Source: Cerrena zonata (taxonomy: Eukaryota; Basidiomycota; Agaricomycetes; Polyporales; Cerrenaceae). Taken from it: a DNA stretch of 64,000 nucleotides. Positions 22,801 to 35,353 of this stretch are shown here, piece after piece. The stretch covers positions 1,240,001 to 1,304,000 of the forward strand of contig JASBNA010000001.1 in assembly GCA_038087015.1 (NCBI GenBank), written 5' to 3'. A program made the position numbers and the translations under genes. Every line of letters starts with the position of its first letter. Positions within the stretch are counted from its first letter, which is position 1. The notes under the pieces are model-generated. The model ran no database searches and was not told the origin of the DNA. It saw nothing but the letters and a program-made list of their open reading frames with translations.

Positions 22801-25800
22801 ACCCAGTACGACATACCACACTCGTTCGTCAACGCCTTCCTCGATATCTTCCCCTCTCGCTCTCGCTGCTCCTATTATTGCTTCGAATGCTGATGACATG
22901 CCTCCCATGGATCTGAATGATGTTCATATTCCCCTCATCCCTAATGCGCTGCCTACCGTTACCCGCGCTCGTAAATCCCCTCAGAACTTGGAACCCAAAC
23001 TCCTCATCACCCCTCCGTTGTCACCTATGATATCCCCTCAAGATTCTATTATTCCTAACTCTCGGCGACTGAGTAGACGACAGTCCTCTGCGCAACCTAT
23101 TATTAGCCCAACTGCTTCGATATCTAATGTCCCTTTGTCTCCACGCCTGCCCTCAGTTGCCCCATTGTCAAGGGCGACCCCTGCTTCGATCAAGGACTTT
23201 GAAATCATCAAGCCCATTTCCAAAGGTGCCTTCGGCTCTGTCTTCTTGGCCAAGAAGAAGACGACTGGTGATTACTTTGCGATCAAGGTGCTCAAGAAGG
23301 CCGACATGATTGCGAAGAATCAAATTACTAACGTCAAGGCCGAACGGATGATCCTCATGAAACAAGCAGAGTCTCCTTTCGTCGCGAAGCTCTACTTCAC
23401 GTTCCAGAGCAAGGAGAATCTGTATCTCGTGATGGAATATCTCAATGGCGGAGACTGTGCTGCACTAATCAAATCCCTGGGTTCGTTACCTGAGGAATGG
23501 ACTAGGAACTATGTTGCCGAAGTGACCCTTGGTCTCGAATCACTCCATCAACGAGGGATTGTACATCGGTGAGTTCTAAACATATATTTATGGGACGTTC
23601 TCTCACGCTACGCATGTAGTGACCTCAAGCCCGACAACTTGCTCATTGATCAGCATGGCCACCTCAAACTCACTGATTTTGGTCTGAGCAGAATCGGTTT
23701 GTTGGGTCGTCAGACTCGCGATGGGCAACTGTCATTTAGTGCGACTAGTGCGACTAAACCGCGTGCACGACATAATTCACGTCCGCCTTCAATTGATTCG
23801 TATCTTGCATCCCCCTTACTGGCGGCGGATATGCTCGCCGGAGGTTCGTACTTTTCCCAGAGGGCACCTTCCAATCCTCGCCCCGGATCGTCACCTTATC
23901 TACCCCTTACAGATGATTACAGCGAGTCCAGCGGCTCGGAATCGTTGTACAATTTCTTCCCCAGGAAGAATGGGAACAACAAGCAAGCCAGCGACAGCCC
24001 CATGCAATCCTTTGCAACCGACTTGACGAATGATCTTCGTTCCCATCCAACCCCCGGTGGTACGCCTCCTGGTGAACAGAAAGTGGTCGGCACACCGGAT
24101 TACCTTGCGCCAGAAACTATTCTTGGTCTTCGTGGTGACGACGCCGCAGTCGACTGGGTATGTACTCGTTTTGACCTCACATCATTCTCACACACTCACA
24201 CTTCCTGTATACAGTGGGCGTTGGGTGTGATCACGTATGAATTCCTTTACGGTATTCCTCCCTTCCACGACGAGACTCCAGAGAAGGTGTTTGAAAATAT
24301 CTTGTCTGGACACATCGACTGGCATGAGGACTTTATCGAAGTGTCGCCTGAGGCAAGGGACTTCATGCAACGACTCATGACGTTGGATCCAGCCCAGCGA
24401 CTTGGTGCCAATGGTGCCGAAGAAGTGAAGGATCATCCATTCTTCACAGGAATTGACTGGGATCAAGTGACTACTACTGAAGCTGCGTTCATTCCCCAAG
24501 TCACAGATCCCGAGTCGACGGACTACTTTGATCCCCGTGGTGCTGTTCTCCAAGTCTTCCATGACGATGACTTGCCAGTGACTTCAGGTTCAGCGAATGA
24601 CAGTCCTAACTTGTCACAAGACACTACAACGCAGCCTGCTGTATCTGCACCTGTTCCCATAGCTGGACGCGAAGCACTTACTTCACCTGGTGACGACGAC
24701 TTTGGTTCTTTCAGTTTCAAGAACCTTCCTGTTCTCAAGCAAGCCAATGACGATGTCATTCGCAAACTGCGAACTGATCAAATGGCACCAATCACACATG
24801 CGCTTTCTGAACCTGCCAGCTTGCACGGAAGGCGAAAGAGTATATCGAATAGGGTGAAGAAACCGTCCAGCGTGATCACAACGTCGGATATTCCACCAGT
24901 GAAGAGTTCCACCACAGGTCCACCTTCTCCCGCGACCTCCACGTCTTCAATTGCGTCCTCACCATCACGAGGTCCTCCAACACCTGCAAGTGCGAATGGT
25001 CACAACCGCAAGCATTCAGATTACAATACGATCGAGCGGTTGAAGCTGAACCACATGGACTCTGATGTGGTCCGTCGAAACTCTATGCCAAGTCGATTGA
25101 GGACTGCTTCAGTATCTACAAGTGGTGATGGCTCGGGTTCAGAAACATGGACTAATCCTCCCGGCTCCTCTGTTGGTGTTCCCGAGTTGCATACTCCACC
25201 ATCTTCTGTTACTTCCATTGACTTGAGACGAGCGCCGGATCCTCATGACCGAGCTGTGACTTGTCTATTGGCGGAAGATAACCCGATTACAGCCAAGATC
25301 ATTGAAACATTGCTCATTCGTCTTGGGTGTCGATGTGTTGTTGTTGCAGATGGCTCTGAGGCGATTAGTGTCGCTATGGGTGATATCAGTAAGTTTCCTA
25401 TCAGTATCGTCGAAATGAGTAGTTCTGATAGTTTCGTCTACTCTGTAGAATTTGATTGCATCTTGATGGACCTCCACATGCCGATTCGTAAGTTATATTT
25501 TTTTTATCTTGCCTCGTGTCATCCTTCTGACCTTTCTATCTAGTCGATGGTGAGGGCGCGGCGAGATACATCAAAACCACCAACAACAAGAATGCGAACA
25601 CGCCGATACTTGCTGTTAGTGCCTATGGTTCTGATACCATTGAAGCCCTCAAGAACGATCTGTTTGCGTCCTTCTTGGCGAAACCCGTCCAGAAAGCGGA
25701 TCTCATCGCAGCCATGAGGCAGTTAGGATTCAAAACCTCCACCGTCCAAGGCCGCGGCGTCACCACAAAAGTCACGTCCAACTTACCCACTACCATGATC

Positions 25801-25830
25801 ACCGCTAGCTCGCCGCCACCATTCCGATAG
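19868..25830 (+). CDS. rim15: Rim15-type PAS/AGC kinase with C-terminal receiver domain
   Basis: 1867 aa in seven exons (19868-20327, 20386-21400, 21478-23568, 23620-24157, 24215-25388, 25449-25487, 25544-25830) summing exactly to whole codons. A PAS-like region lies near 460-560 (DGDHFIWINYAWRNIVG). A C2HC zinc knuckle follows at about 641-660, CRIC...H...C. The AGC kinase (about 1065-1500) has SKGAFGSVFLAKK, HRDLKPDNLL, DFGLS and GTPDYLAPE. A long Ser-rich insert between DFG and APE is typical of Rim15/Greatwall kinases. The C-terminus is a receiver (about 1715-1840) with AEDN, phospho-acceptor D in FDCILMDLHMP and K in FLAKPVQ. In yeasts Rim15 drives entry into quiescence when TORC1, PKA and Sch9 activity falls. 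Confidence 0.93.
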
Positions 25831-26771
25831 CATTTCATGTTTATTCACGACTGATTCAGGGTTTCACCTGTCACTTTCTTTTTTTGCATTTTCTTTCTAA
25901 CGTTGTGCTGCTTTCATGTTTGGTTCATTCATTGTGCTCATGGTCATGCCCTCATTCTCAATCATTCATATCCATCTTGTCAATCCTCCATCATATCATG
26001 CATTTCCACGTCACATATTTCGTACACTCTCCTCCATCCATTTGCTGCATCCTCCTGTCACCTCCCTTTGCATTGTACTTTTCTAGAGAGTTTCGTCTTC
26101 TCTTCCGGTCAATCTCATTTAGGACTCATCCCCGGCGTCCTTTATTGATATGATTATTTTGAAGAGTTCAGTACTTCAAATCGTCGTTCAACATTTCAAC
26201 GTGCGACAACAACAAATGCACATGCAGCCAATCCGTCGCGAGTTCGACTCTTGGTTCCGGCGTCCAATTGAGCAAGTCCCGTTGTGATACCCCGCAGATT
26301 AGCTTACAAATTGATTGTAATTCTTGGGCGGTGGGCTTTTCCTTTCTTGAAATCAATTCACGGTACTCTGCTATTCTTGGATCTTGGACACACTAGTCGT
26401 ATATCGCATTCCTTTAGGCTCTTTTTTCGCCATCTGCATTAATCTTGTTTCAATGGACTATAGGGATAAACTAATTGCAAATTATCGTATTTAGGGCGGA
26501 CTGCGTCTGGCATCGCAATGATTTTACTTTGGGCTCTCCCGCTGTCTGCTCGAAACCATCAAACTTTCAAACGGGTTTTTTGACAGCCCAATTCCATATA
26601 ATACCTTGGTATCTCCGAATGCTCTCTCCATGATATCACGAGTTGGGCGATCTCCCGGCTTGGGTCGAGACTTATAGCTGTATCTGTATCGCCAACGTCG
26701 TCCTAGGGTTTTTAGTTCAAAACGCAAATACCATTCGGTAACTTTATTCCAATGATGCCCGTGACCCTGGT
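25831..26771. other. Convergent intergenic region
   Basis: 3' flanks of the Rim15-type gene and the DUF6533 gene. It starts with a pyrimidine-rich 3' UTR-like stretch. A - strand frame ending at 26168 (EKPTAQELQSICKLI... VHLLLSHVEMLNDDLKY) has protein-like composition and could be the last exon of an unrecognised gene. I could not connect it to a start. Confidence 0.4.
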
Positions 26772-28561
26772 CTATACTTGGTTCTGATATACTGAAAGCG
26801 TATATCCTATCGAGGTATCTCGATCCGTGGTACTGCGGAGAGAGAGGTCGTGTTAGCCAATTTGTTTTTTTCTGCATCCGTCGGATCATCTGTCAAGGTA
26901 TATGCAAGCTTACCTTCCGTCAGCATCAAATAGACCAACTGCCAATGGGGTATCGGAGAATAATGTATCGTCCTCTTTCACTTCGCCCTCTTGGCCCGCC
27001 GTCCAAGATACATCTAATGATGCTCCTATATTCCCGACCCATGATGCGAAATTGACACTGGAGGCTGGCTTGTTTGAGCTGAAGGTGAATTGAGGTTTCA
27101 GATAGACGGAACGCAGGTCCAGGATGAATCGGGATATTAGGATGGAGGTTGTTCTGTAGGTATTGGTTAATGCATAGAATCAAGAAATGTTTCAAATGAC
27201 GTACACTGCGTTAATATAGACGAATAATGAAGCAAGTGTCTGTTGTTCGAATGTCAATAAAAAAGAGTTAAATGCTTCAACGTTGGATACTTACGGTGGT
27301 CGAGAGATCGCGTAACATGTTAGCGAAATTCACAATGACTAGGAGTCTGAAATAACATATGAGTCACCGAATCTTCTAAGGAGAAGAGGTAACTTACATG
27401 AACTGTACGGATCCTGCATGAAATATTGATTAGACTCGGAATACTCAGGAGAGAGAGAGCAAAGTATACTTTACCATTTCTTACGAGAACTGTAGCTACT
27501 GTAGAGCTGGTATATGGCTCTCGTCGCGCTCTATAGATGGTGAGTGTTTGGCGCAAAGTGAATATTAAAACGGTTGAGTCCGCCATTATAGCAATGGCTC
27601 TGATTATCAGGGGTACTGATCGAAGTCGTGTTAGTGTTACGGTAACCTGATATAGAACAGAGACGAACAGCTGAACATGAGTTAGCCTCTAGGTACGTCG
27701 GCCAGTGATGATGTCAACTCACTATTTGTAGACATTATACCTCATTATTTCCGTACACCCGATATGCGGATCTACTTCTAACCGTCTTGTTACAGACATG
27801 GCATACTATAGAATGAGTCAGAATGCAGTTTATTTAGCGTCGACGCCAGTGTGACTCACTGTATTTAATACGGGCGAGCACATCCCCAATACGAACACTA
27901 TAACCACGGGCCATATTTTGCGGTTGCAAACTGACCATATACGCAAGCAATTGAAGCCTGCTTGAACAGTTAGGTTGGCCATACTCAAAACATTTATGTA
28001 AGAGACATACCTGCTACGCCGAGGCAAAGGCTTATGTTGAATATGTCTCCCATGATTTTTACAGTTTGACAGCTATGATAGAGTAGTACTGTTTGAACGA
28101 TCGTTTGCAATATTTTGTGAAAGGTCTCTTACCTCTAAGGATTTCAGAAGGCATTCAATACATCATAACGATTCACAGAATTGTGCAAACTTACAACCAG
28201 GTTCATGGAGGTCCATTGCAAAGGAATTATCTGCATGAGGACAGCACCAAGAGGGCAGTAACGAATGACTGGGTACAATACAGTGATTGCACTAAACCGT
28301 TTCTTCCATATACATCTGAACTCTCGAGGGAGAGTGAGAAGGATATCAAAGGCACATAAGGCTATCGGGGCAAGGTCCTATGAGTGACACAAGTAGATGG
28401 TATAGACCGAAAGGACCTACTAGCGGCAGCAAGCAAGAAAGAAGTTTCAGTACGATTATCGGGGGATCTGTTCCTTTTGTCAGTTTAAAAGCTCATGTAT
28501 TGGACTGAATAGACTCTTACCCGCCAAAAAACTCCCCCGACCTAGTACTGAGGCTAGCCAT
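26772..28561 (-). CDS. DUF6533-family multi-pass membrane protein
   Basis: About a dozen small exons. Those I could phase: 28195-28377, 28011-28125, 27860-27957, 27723-27805, 27647-27670, 27475-27599, 27398-27413, 27295-27346, 27205-27239, 26914-27153, 26772-26832. The first exon (ATG at 28561) and its link to 28377 are uncertain. The N-terminal block AFDILLTLPREFRCIWKKR has the DUF6533 pattern (Y/F-D-x-L-L-T-L-x-x-E...W). Further hydrophobic helices follow, including AIAIMADSTVLIFTLRQT and TSILISRFILDLRSVYL before a hydrophilic tail. This is a fungal-expanded family of seven-helix-like integral membrane proteins of unknown function. Exons of 16 and 24 nt are unusual. If the last intron is kept, translation stops at 26910 instead. 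Confidence 0.75.
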
Positions 28562-29082
28562 GGCAGAAGGAAGTGCTAGGGGCAAGGGGTCCGAGTCCGA
28601 AGCATCATTTCGCAGGTGTATATATATATATTTATGGTAGACCACTAGTACTGTGAGGGGATAAAGGCATTCAATCGCTGGACATACGATCTTCTTTCAC
28701 AATTAAATGTCTGACCGTCAGATACGGGGATATCACCGTGTCTGTGGCGACGGCAAGGCATTTAGATCGAACAGTCCTGAGAAGGATGCGGTCAGGAAGT
28801 TCATTCCCTTGTTATCAATGACTCTTTGGTCAGGGTAGGTGGCCACTGCTATGTAGAGTGCAGTGCGGCGTGAATCAAGAATGATGATCCAAGTCACAGC
28901 CAAAATTGGTACTTTACTTTCCAAAACTAGAATGCCAGTCAAGCGCCGATCATTACTTACAGCTCAGACCTTGGCTCATACTGTTGCCAACATTCATTTG
29001 CGGACCCGGATCGGACACCATATACGTTCCATACTACTACCATCCTTGACTTTCTATCTCAGAGCCTCCTATCACGGACACA
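28562..29082. other. Divergent promoter region between the DUF6533 gene and vps52
   Basis: About 520 bp. Contains a short TA run near 28620-28632. No gene seen. Confidence 0.45.
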
Positions 29083-31457
29083 ATGTCTACCTCGACGTCA
29101 GAAGACATCCATTACCAACCACATGGACAAATGGATGGCCTTCAGGGGGATGCTACCGCAGTGCGTATTGATGACGCCCGACCAGCCTGTAGGTGCACAT
29201 TGAAGTTAGTAGGCCATCGTGTTGCTCAATGCACGTGTTAGAAGTTACTAGGCGTGCTGGGGAATTTGTCGAATTGCACGACCAAGTCCAAGTAATGCTC
29301 GATTTTGCCTGTCATTGCATTGGTTGACCATAACAAACGATTTAGACCTCTGTGAACCTCTTGGATACTCTTGAGAACTTTCTATCTACGTTCCAGAAAG
29401 ACCTGTCGGCAGTGTCTGGTCAAATTTCTGAACTGCAGGATCGCAGTAAAGATATCGAGAGCCGGCTCAAGAGTCGAAGGGTAAGCAAATGAGTATTCTA
29501 ATGCTCATATGATAACTCATATCTGCTTAGAAAATTGAGAAACCTCTATCTCATTTGCTCGCGGACCTCACCATTCCACCACCTCTTGCAACACTTATAC
29601 TAGATACAAATGTCGGTGAACCGTGGATTGAAGCCATTACAGAGTTCGAAAGAAGACTGGTATCCCTACAGCTTCGGGCACGAGTAAAGGCGGCGAGAGA
29701 CATGACGGATGTTGCTGAAGGGATCAGGATAGTGGTACGTTACATTGAACAATTGCTAGATATGTACTTGGCTGACCCACAGTCAGGCTGCGACGAAACT
29801 GAGGGGTTTCTTCCTGAATATGTTACAACCAATACGGACGAGCATGACAACGAATATGCAAGTGGTTCAGACCTCGATATTGCTCAAGTATCGTCCACTG
29901 TATGGTTTCCTGCAACGTCATGCTGTTAATGTAGCGAATGAAATACAACGTGCATACGTCGGTGCGGCTCGTACATACTTTGAAACGGGTTTCCGTAGGT
30001 ACATACGAAGTCTTGGCTGGGTGAAGGTATGCATTCGTATAACCTATTTATAATATATGCTCAACTTTGTATCAGGCTCGAGCAACGGAGAAGGCCGATA
30101 CCATTGTCACGAGTGCGGGCGAGGTTGCGGAGGATCCGAACGTGAATGTGGAGAGGCTAGCCCACGCTCGAATTGACGGGCCTGGTGTCACGTTAGCTTA
30201 TCTCGCCGAGAGCAAGACCTATGTTTGTGAACTTCATTGCGACGTATTTCCACTTGCTTAACTTCTCGAATTGAATTACAGAAAGAACCAGTGGAATCTA
30301 TATTCCGTTCACTTATGCTCGTGTTAATGGACAATGCCACGGCGGAGTATACCTTCGTCATCACCTTCTTCTCTACAGAAGAACAGGGCAATCATCGTAA
30401 GGAGGCTAGTGGAAATTCACTGTTGTCACCGCCGTCTCTACTTTCTCCGACATCGGGGGATTTTGACGAGCTTCGGTCAAATCCACCATCTGATTATGGT
30501 CCATCTTCGCCGAGACGGCGTCCAGTCAGCTTCGGTAGTGCGGTAAACATTGCCTTAGCAGACCCTGAGGCGACTATGAGAGAGGAGCAATCTCATTTCA
30601 ATAACATCTGGAAGCAAATTATGGATCCTGTTCTCGAATACTGCAAGGTAATTTCATCGCTCGTGATAACTGGCACATTCCACTGAGACTCCCAACTTTA
30701 GATATTTATCAAATCTGTGCTGGAACCTGCTCCTGCGGTTGTCCCGTTGCTGACCATGATTCGCTTGGTCGAAGATGTTATGGCGGAAGTGCAAAAACGA
30801 AATTGCAATCCGTTAGAAACTTTCATTTTCAGTCTTCGTATTCAATTATGGCCTGCTTTCCAGAAGGGGATGGCAGACCACATTGAGGCGTTGAAGAATT
30901 ATGGTGATGGTGCGAGTGCTAGCTTTTTCCGCAGAGGCACTGTCACTACCGATGCTGGTATAGCTCATGTATGTTTCAGTCTTTATCTTTATCGACCCTT
31001 TCATTCTGTTTTAAGTTGACACTGCGTTACCTTAGATCTGCCAACGCTACGCTATCATTTTTAACTCATTCATCGCGCTCACGGCTTCATCGGAGGAGAC
31101 CATGATATTCTCAAAGTGAGTCACCGAGACTTTGACACTTAGACTAAGACTCATCATCATTAGTCTTCTCCGGCTCCGACAGGAGCTTTCGAAGCTGATT
31201 ATCTCCCATACCGAGAAGATAGGCGACCCAATTGCGAAAGCAACGGCTCAGTCCGCACTATATGACAGATTGCTCCAGGCTTTGAGTGTACGTTATTGCA
31301 GTCCAACGTTCCTTACACTCATGCTTACTATATTCCCTTTTGGTAGAGAGGACCCAGTCCTTCTAGTCACCCCAAGGCACAGGGGGAGATTGCATTCTGG
31401 AGGGAGCGAGAAGAAGAAACTCGCAGGCGAATTGCATCCACCAATAGACAGAGGTGA
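29083..31457 (+). CDS. vps52: Vps52, subunit of the GARP/EARP tethering complex
   Basis: About 616 aa. Well-phased exons: 29346-29480, 29531-29734, 29787-30026, 30076-30222, 30282-30647, 30702-30968, 31036-31115, 31164-31287, 31347-31457. An exon ending at 29291 precedes them. Family hallmarks are FVELHDQV followed by a coiled coil (QISELQDRSKDIESRL), IPPPLATLI, ATKLRGFFLNMLQPIRT and QNIYL-type downstream blocks such as TTDAGIAHICQRYA. Vps52 tethers endosome-derived vesicles at the Golgi and recycling endosomes. The 5' end is uncertain. ATG 29083 needs a 32-nt intron (29161-29192), which is very short. ATG 29229 starts in frame inside the next exon. The gene is tail to tail with efr3. Confidence 0.85.
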
Positions 31458-31642
31458 TACCCCATGTAAACGAGATGATATAGGTGTATTTCCGAACGAA
31501 TATAGTGCAGGAATAAGATAAGGAACAACAAGTGTGATGATATGATTCAATGTCCACCCAATTAAACCAAACGAGAGGGAAATAAAAACTCCGAATGTGA
31601 AAATAAGTAACCAAAATGCATAAAGGCTAGTCCCAGGCATGC

Positions 31643-34600
31643 CTAGGTCTTGTACGGAGGCACAGGAGGTCTATCAGAATATTCAGTAGAGAGCACGAAT
31701 AACTCAGGAGAATTCTGATTTACCTAGTGTCTGGTTTCTGTGAAGGAAAAGATGGCTTCAAGTATATCCCTCCGTTTTGTTTCCCAATTCCCAATTTGTT
31801 CAAGACGTCCCGTACATCACTAGGACCACTCAACTTGCTCCGCTGTTGTGGTCTCGAACGGACGGGTGTCAACTTGTTTATTGAAATATCACCGTGTGCC
31901 AGAGTGGATGTATGCTCGAGCGTGGAAAATGAGGGTGCTCTGTTAGAGAGGTTCGGGTTGGACATGCTACTCCGACCCTCGAGGGCTTCACGAAGGTCTG
32001 TAACGCCCACTCCTCCACGGTGGGAGCGAGCTAGACTTTGTAAGGACATATTCTCGATTTGCATCAAGGCTGGGCCTTTCTTCCGAGTCAAGGAAGTAAT
32101 GGTATCGTGGTTAAGAGGATCGTAACTGGTCTGTACTTCCACTGCTAAAATGAGAACTCAATTCTAAGAATATAATTGGGAAATGAGATAGCTCACATTC
32201 TTTCAAAGCCACTTCAGGTGTCCATGGAGAAGTGAAACGTCGTTCTAGCTCTTGCTGGTCTAGCCCTGTAGCTTCTTGAACGGTGGAACTGGATGCTAAA
32301 GCGCTCAATACTGCTTCGGTGTTCAAGGAAATATCCGTATTGTCCCAATTAACGGTGCTTAGCGAAGTAGCCTCTCGTGGAGGTTTAATCTCAGGTGTCG
32401 AGGGTTCGCTGACTACCGTAGGTTCGATGATACTTTGGGTCGATTCTAGAGCCTATCGAGCAGAGTCAGTATCAACCATAATATCAAAACATGGATGGGT
32501 CTTACTTCCTGAGCGAGATTAACGACGTCCTGGCAATTCCATACTTTCCCTAACGATAACCAAGCCTTAGCCACCAGCTCTTTGATCACGCGTAGACGTA
32601 GCGAGAGATCAGCATCTGTGTCTTTCCCCGCCACACAAACCTTATCCATAGCTACCAACATCGGGACAGCAGTCAGGAGACCACGTACGGGAAGACACTC
32701 CTGCACTGTTGTGAGGATAGTAAGAATATTGGCATAGTCGGATAGCGATGCCGACTTCGAGGACGTCGCAGGGGAAACATCTCGAGGAGCGGTTTGCAGA
32801 ACGCGAAGCATGACCGAAGTTTTCCTGGTACGTGGAGGGATCGCAGTATTTCGTCGACTATTGTCACGGGAATCGTCCTGTGATGTAGTACCATCCTCGT
32901 TCACAGACCGTGCTGGTGTCGTGAAAGGTGATCTTGTGTTCATGCCCAGGACAGACGAAGTTGCGAGAAGGTGTAGGTGTGCATAGAGAGCGTTCAAGAA
33001 TCTGATCGTAGCATCCCCATACATGACAGCGTTGACCAGACTTGCTTGACGAGCAGGTCCATCAACAAGTGGATGTGTCCGTCGTACACCATCTTCATCT
33101 GTATGATCACCCAACTTTGGAATCTCGTGCTTGAGATAGAACACTAACGCTTCTGCATAGTCTGCTCTGACAGAATAGTCGGCGTCGCATAGCAAGGTCA
33201 TAGTCTCTTGCCAGACCTCTGGAGGGACTTTCGTGCGCCGAGAGGGCTTGATGTGCACATCGTTAGGATTGGGGGAAGACGGTACTGATCCAGATATCGA
33301 TTTCCGCATCTTCAGTTCCTCAGCATCTTCCCTCGCACTATCGTGCCTATCCGCAGCCTGTATCAATCCCAGAAGACTAGCCAAGAGACATCGTAAGGCC
33401 TGCGGTCGACATTTCTCACTAGTGGATTTATCGCCCCCAAGTCCATTCGTTTCCACCAGAGCTAGTCGACTAATGAGTTCAGTTGCCAGATCCTGAATTT
33501 GGTCAGCATAATATATATGCGTGCCCAAAGACGATATACACTCCACAAGTAGAGGGAGAAGAGGGTCATCTGGTTGTACTGTCACTCTGCGGAGAATGAC
33601 ACCTATAAGACTAGAGATGATCTCTGACAAGGTAAGATTGATCAAGGGTGTTGGAGAAGTGAAGACGGTTTTGACCATAGCGGCGAGAGCTTTGTGTCTT
33701 GGAGTCGAGTGAGGGGCATCTTGTCCTTCGACCAAAGATTCGACAAGACGAGACGGGATGGTGTAGCGGTATTGGTACTGTGTCCATTCGGCTGCTTTGA
33801 TAGCGATCCATTCACAATGGTCCATTTTCTCCCAACCTCCAGTATCATCCAAACAGTCGAAGATTGCTCGGACGATTGTGCTAGCTTGAAACGCGACTGC
33901 ATGTGCTAGCAATATTGAGAGGGCATGAATTGCGGTCTTCGCAATTTCACTTGAAGAGGGACCCTTGTCACCATCGACATGCAGATGAATAGAAGCGGCC
34001 CGTCGTTCAATGGTCGGTCGGTCTCTCCAGTTGTCTAAGTGTGGAGATAAAGGTTGGTCCTTATTCCTAGCTGCTCTACAAGGGTATTAGATCCACACAA
34101 AACTGAGAAATTCGTTGCATGACCTACTCGTGATTTAAAGTGGAGACGTCAACATCAAGAAGGGGTATAATGAGTGCGGGCATGATGGTTGATATCTGGG
34201 AACTAAATTGATTTGACGAGTAATACAGAGCTTCCGATGTGACAACGCCAAGAATCACCATCGTGCCCAATAAGCGTGTACTGTAGGATCTTAACGGGTA
34301 CGTTTGGCTACATAATAAAGGACATAACTTACCGACGTTTGATCTCGTGGTCTAGGGATGGGGAGTCGACTCTACCCATATGGGCGAGCATTTGTAGACA
34401 AGACATGTATTCTTCAGTCACGCTCTTGTCGACGCCAATAAGGTGACCGTCTGTGTATGTTGTCCATGCGTTGAACTAGAGGCTATGGTATGAGAGTTAT
34501 CAAATCAATACGGCGGGGAAGATTACAGACCACACTGGCAACCCTGGCGGCCACCTCGAGGTCGGTACGTAGAGAGGTCAGGGTTGCATTGATCGAGGAA

Positions 34601-34977
34601 AGGAGAGAGCCCGAAAGCAATGAGATGTCTCGGCGACATTCTGTAGCTAGAGCTTTGAATATGGCAAGGGAGATAAGGAGTGACCTGTATTAGTTGGAAC
34701 AACATAAATAACAGGGGTTTCTGATTAGGAGCATATACACATACGCGCGAGCCCGTATATTTCCTGCTTGTGCCTTCTTACAGTCGACCTTCACTCGTTT
34801 CTCTAATTCCCCAGCGAGTTTGTTTATCTTGCCCGGTCGGTTGGAGGCATAGTATGTTAAACGAGATAGTTCCTGGGAGTTAGGACGATATTCTGGACCA
34901 GATGTTAACAAGGCAGCATTTGGGGGGTAGCAGGCCGCAATGAGTTGGACGTGATTTGGGGTGAACGGGAGATGCAT
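31643..34977 (-). CDS. efr3: Efr3, plasma-membrane scaffold of the PI 4-kinase (Stt4) complex
   Basis: 985 aa in eight exons (34745-34977, 34531-34684, 34333-34475, 34128-34280, 32506-34075, 32197-32452, 31724-32144, 31643-31670) totalling whole codons. The N-terminus MHLPFTPNHVQLIAACYPP, then LSRLTYYASNRPGKI and ELEKRVKVDC, is diagnostic of fungal Efr3. In animal Efr3 a cysteine-rich N-terminus is palmitoylated; here a cysteine sits in AACYPP. Most of the protein is alpha-solenoid (LVECISSLGTHIYYADQIQDL). The C-terminal third is S/P-rich. The protein anchors the Stt4-Ypp1 PI4-kinase at cortical patches to make PI4P. The intron after exon 2 has a weak GTCTGT donor. If the last intron is kept, the protein ends at 31720 instead of 31643. 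Confidence 0.9.
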
Positions 34978-35353
34978 CAATATACAGAACAGCAAGCAGG
35001 TGATCGAAAACTAAAGGATTGAGGGCAGACTAGGGTTTCAAGGTAGAGTAAACGTGTTCAAGAGGAGGTGTTTTATTCCACCGACATGAAGAATGCTGAA
35101 GTGCAGCAGACCGCAGACAGAGCCGACGCCTTCAGGAACGTCACCAGCGTCTTCCTTCTGATATCATTCAAGTTATGTTTCAATTATCCACCCTTCGCTC
35201 AAATGCATACAGAGTGATTTTGCTCGGACATCTATGTAGTTTAAACCTCACTATTCTCTCCGCGACTGATACTACCGATACAAAAAATAAATAGTGATAA
35301 AACATACGCTCAACGTTATATAGTACAAGAGGGCCTGGCCACACCGTGGAGTC
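34978..35353. other. Promoter of efr3 and 3' flank of the FunK1 gene
   Basis: About 375 bp, no gene seen. Confidence 0.45.

Noticed and set aside
26235..26265. GAGTTCGACTC resembling a tRNA T-loop
   Set aside because: Flanking bases do not pair to form the T-stem and there is no acceptor or anticodon arm.
26524..26889. - strand open frame of 121 codons downstream of the DUF6533 gene
   Set aside because: A better-supported splice (GTAAGC donor, CTCTCTCCGCAG acceptor) uses a different frame over the same bases and gives a phase-consistent C-terminus ending at 26772.
29161..29192. 32-nt intron in vps52 as a firm call
   Set aside because: Phase fits, but the length is below what fungal spliceosomes usually accept. 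The start is left uncertain.
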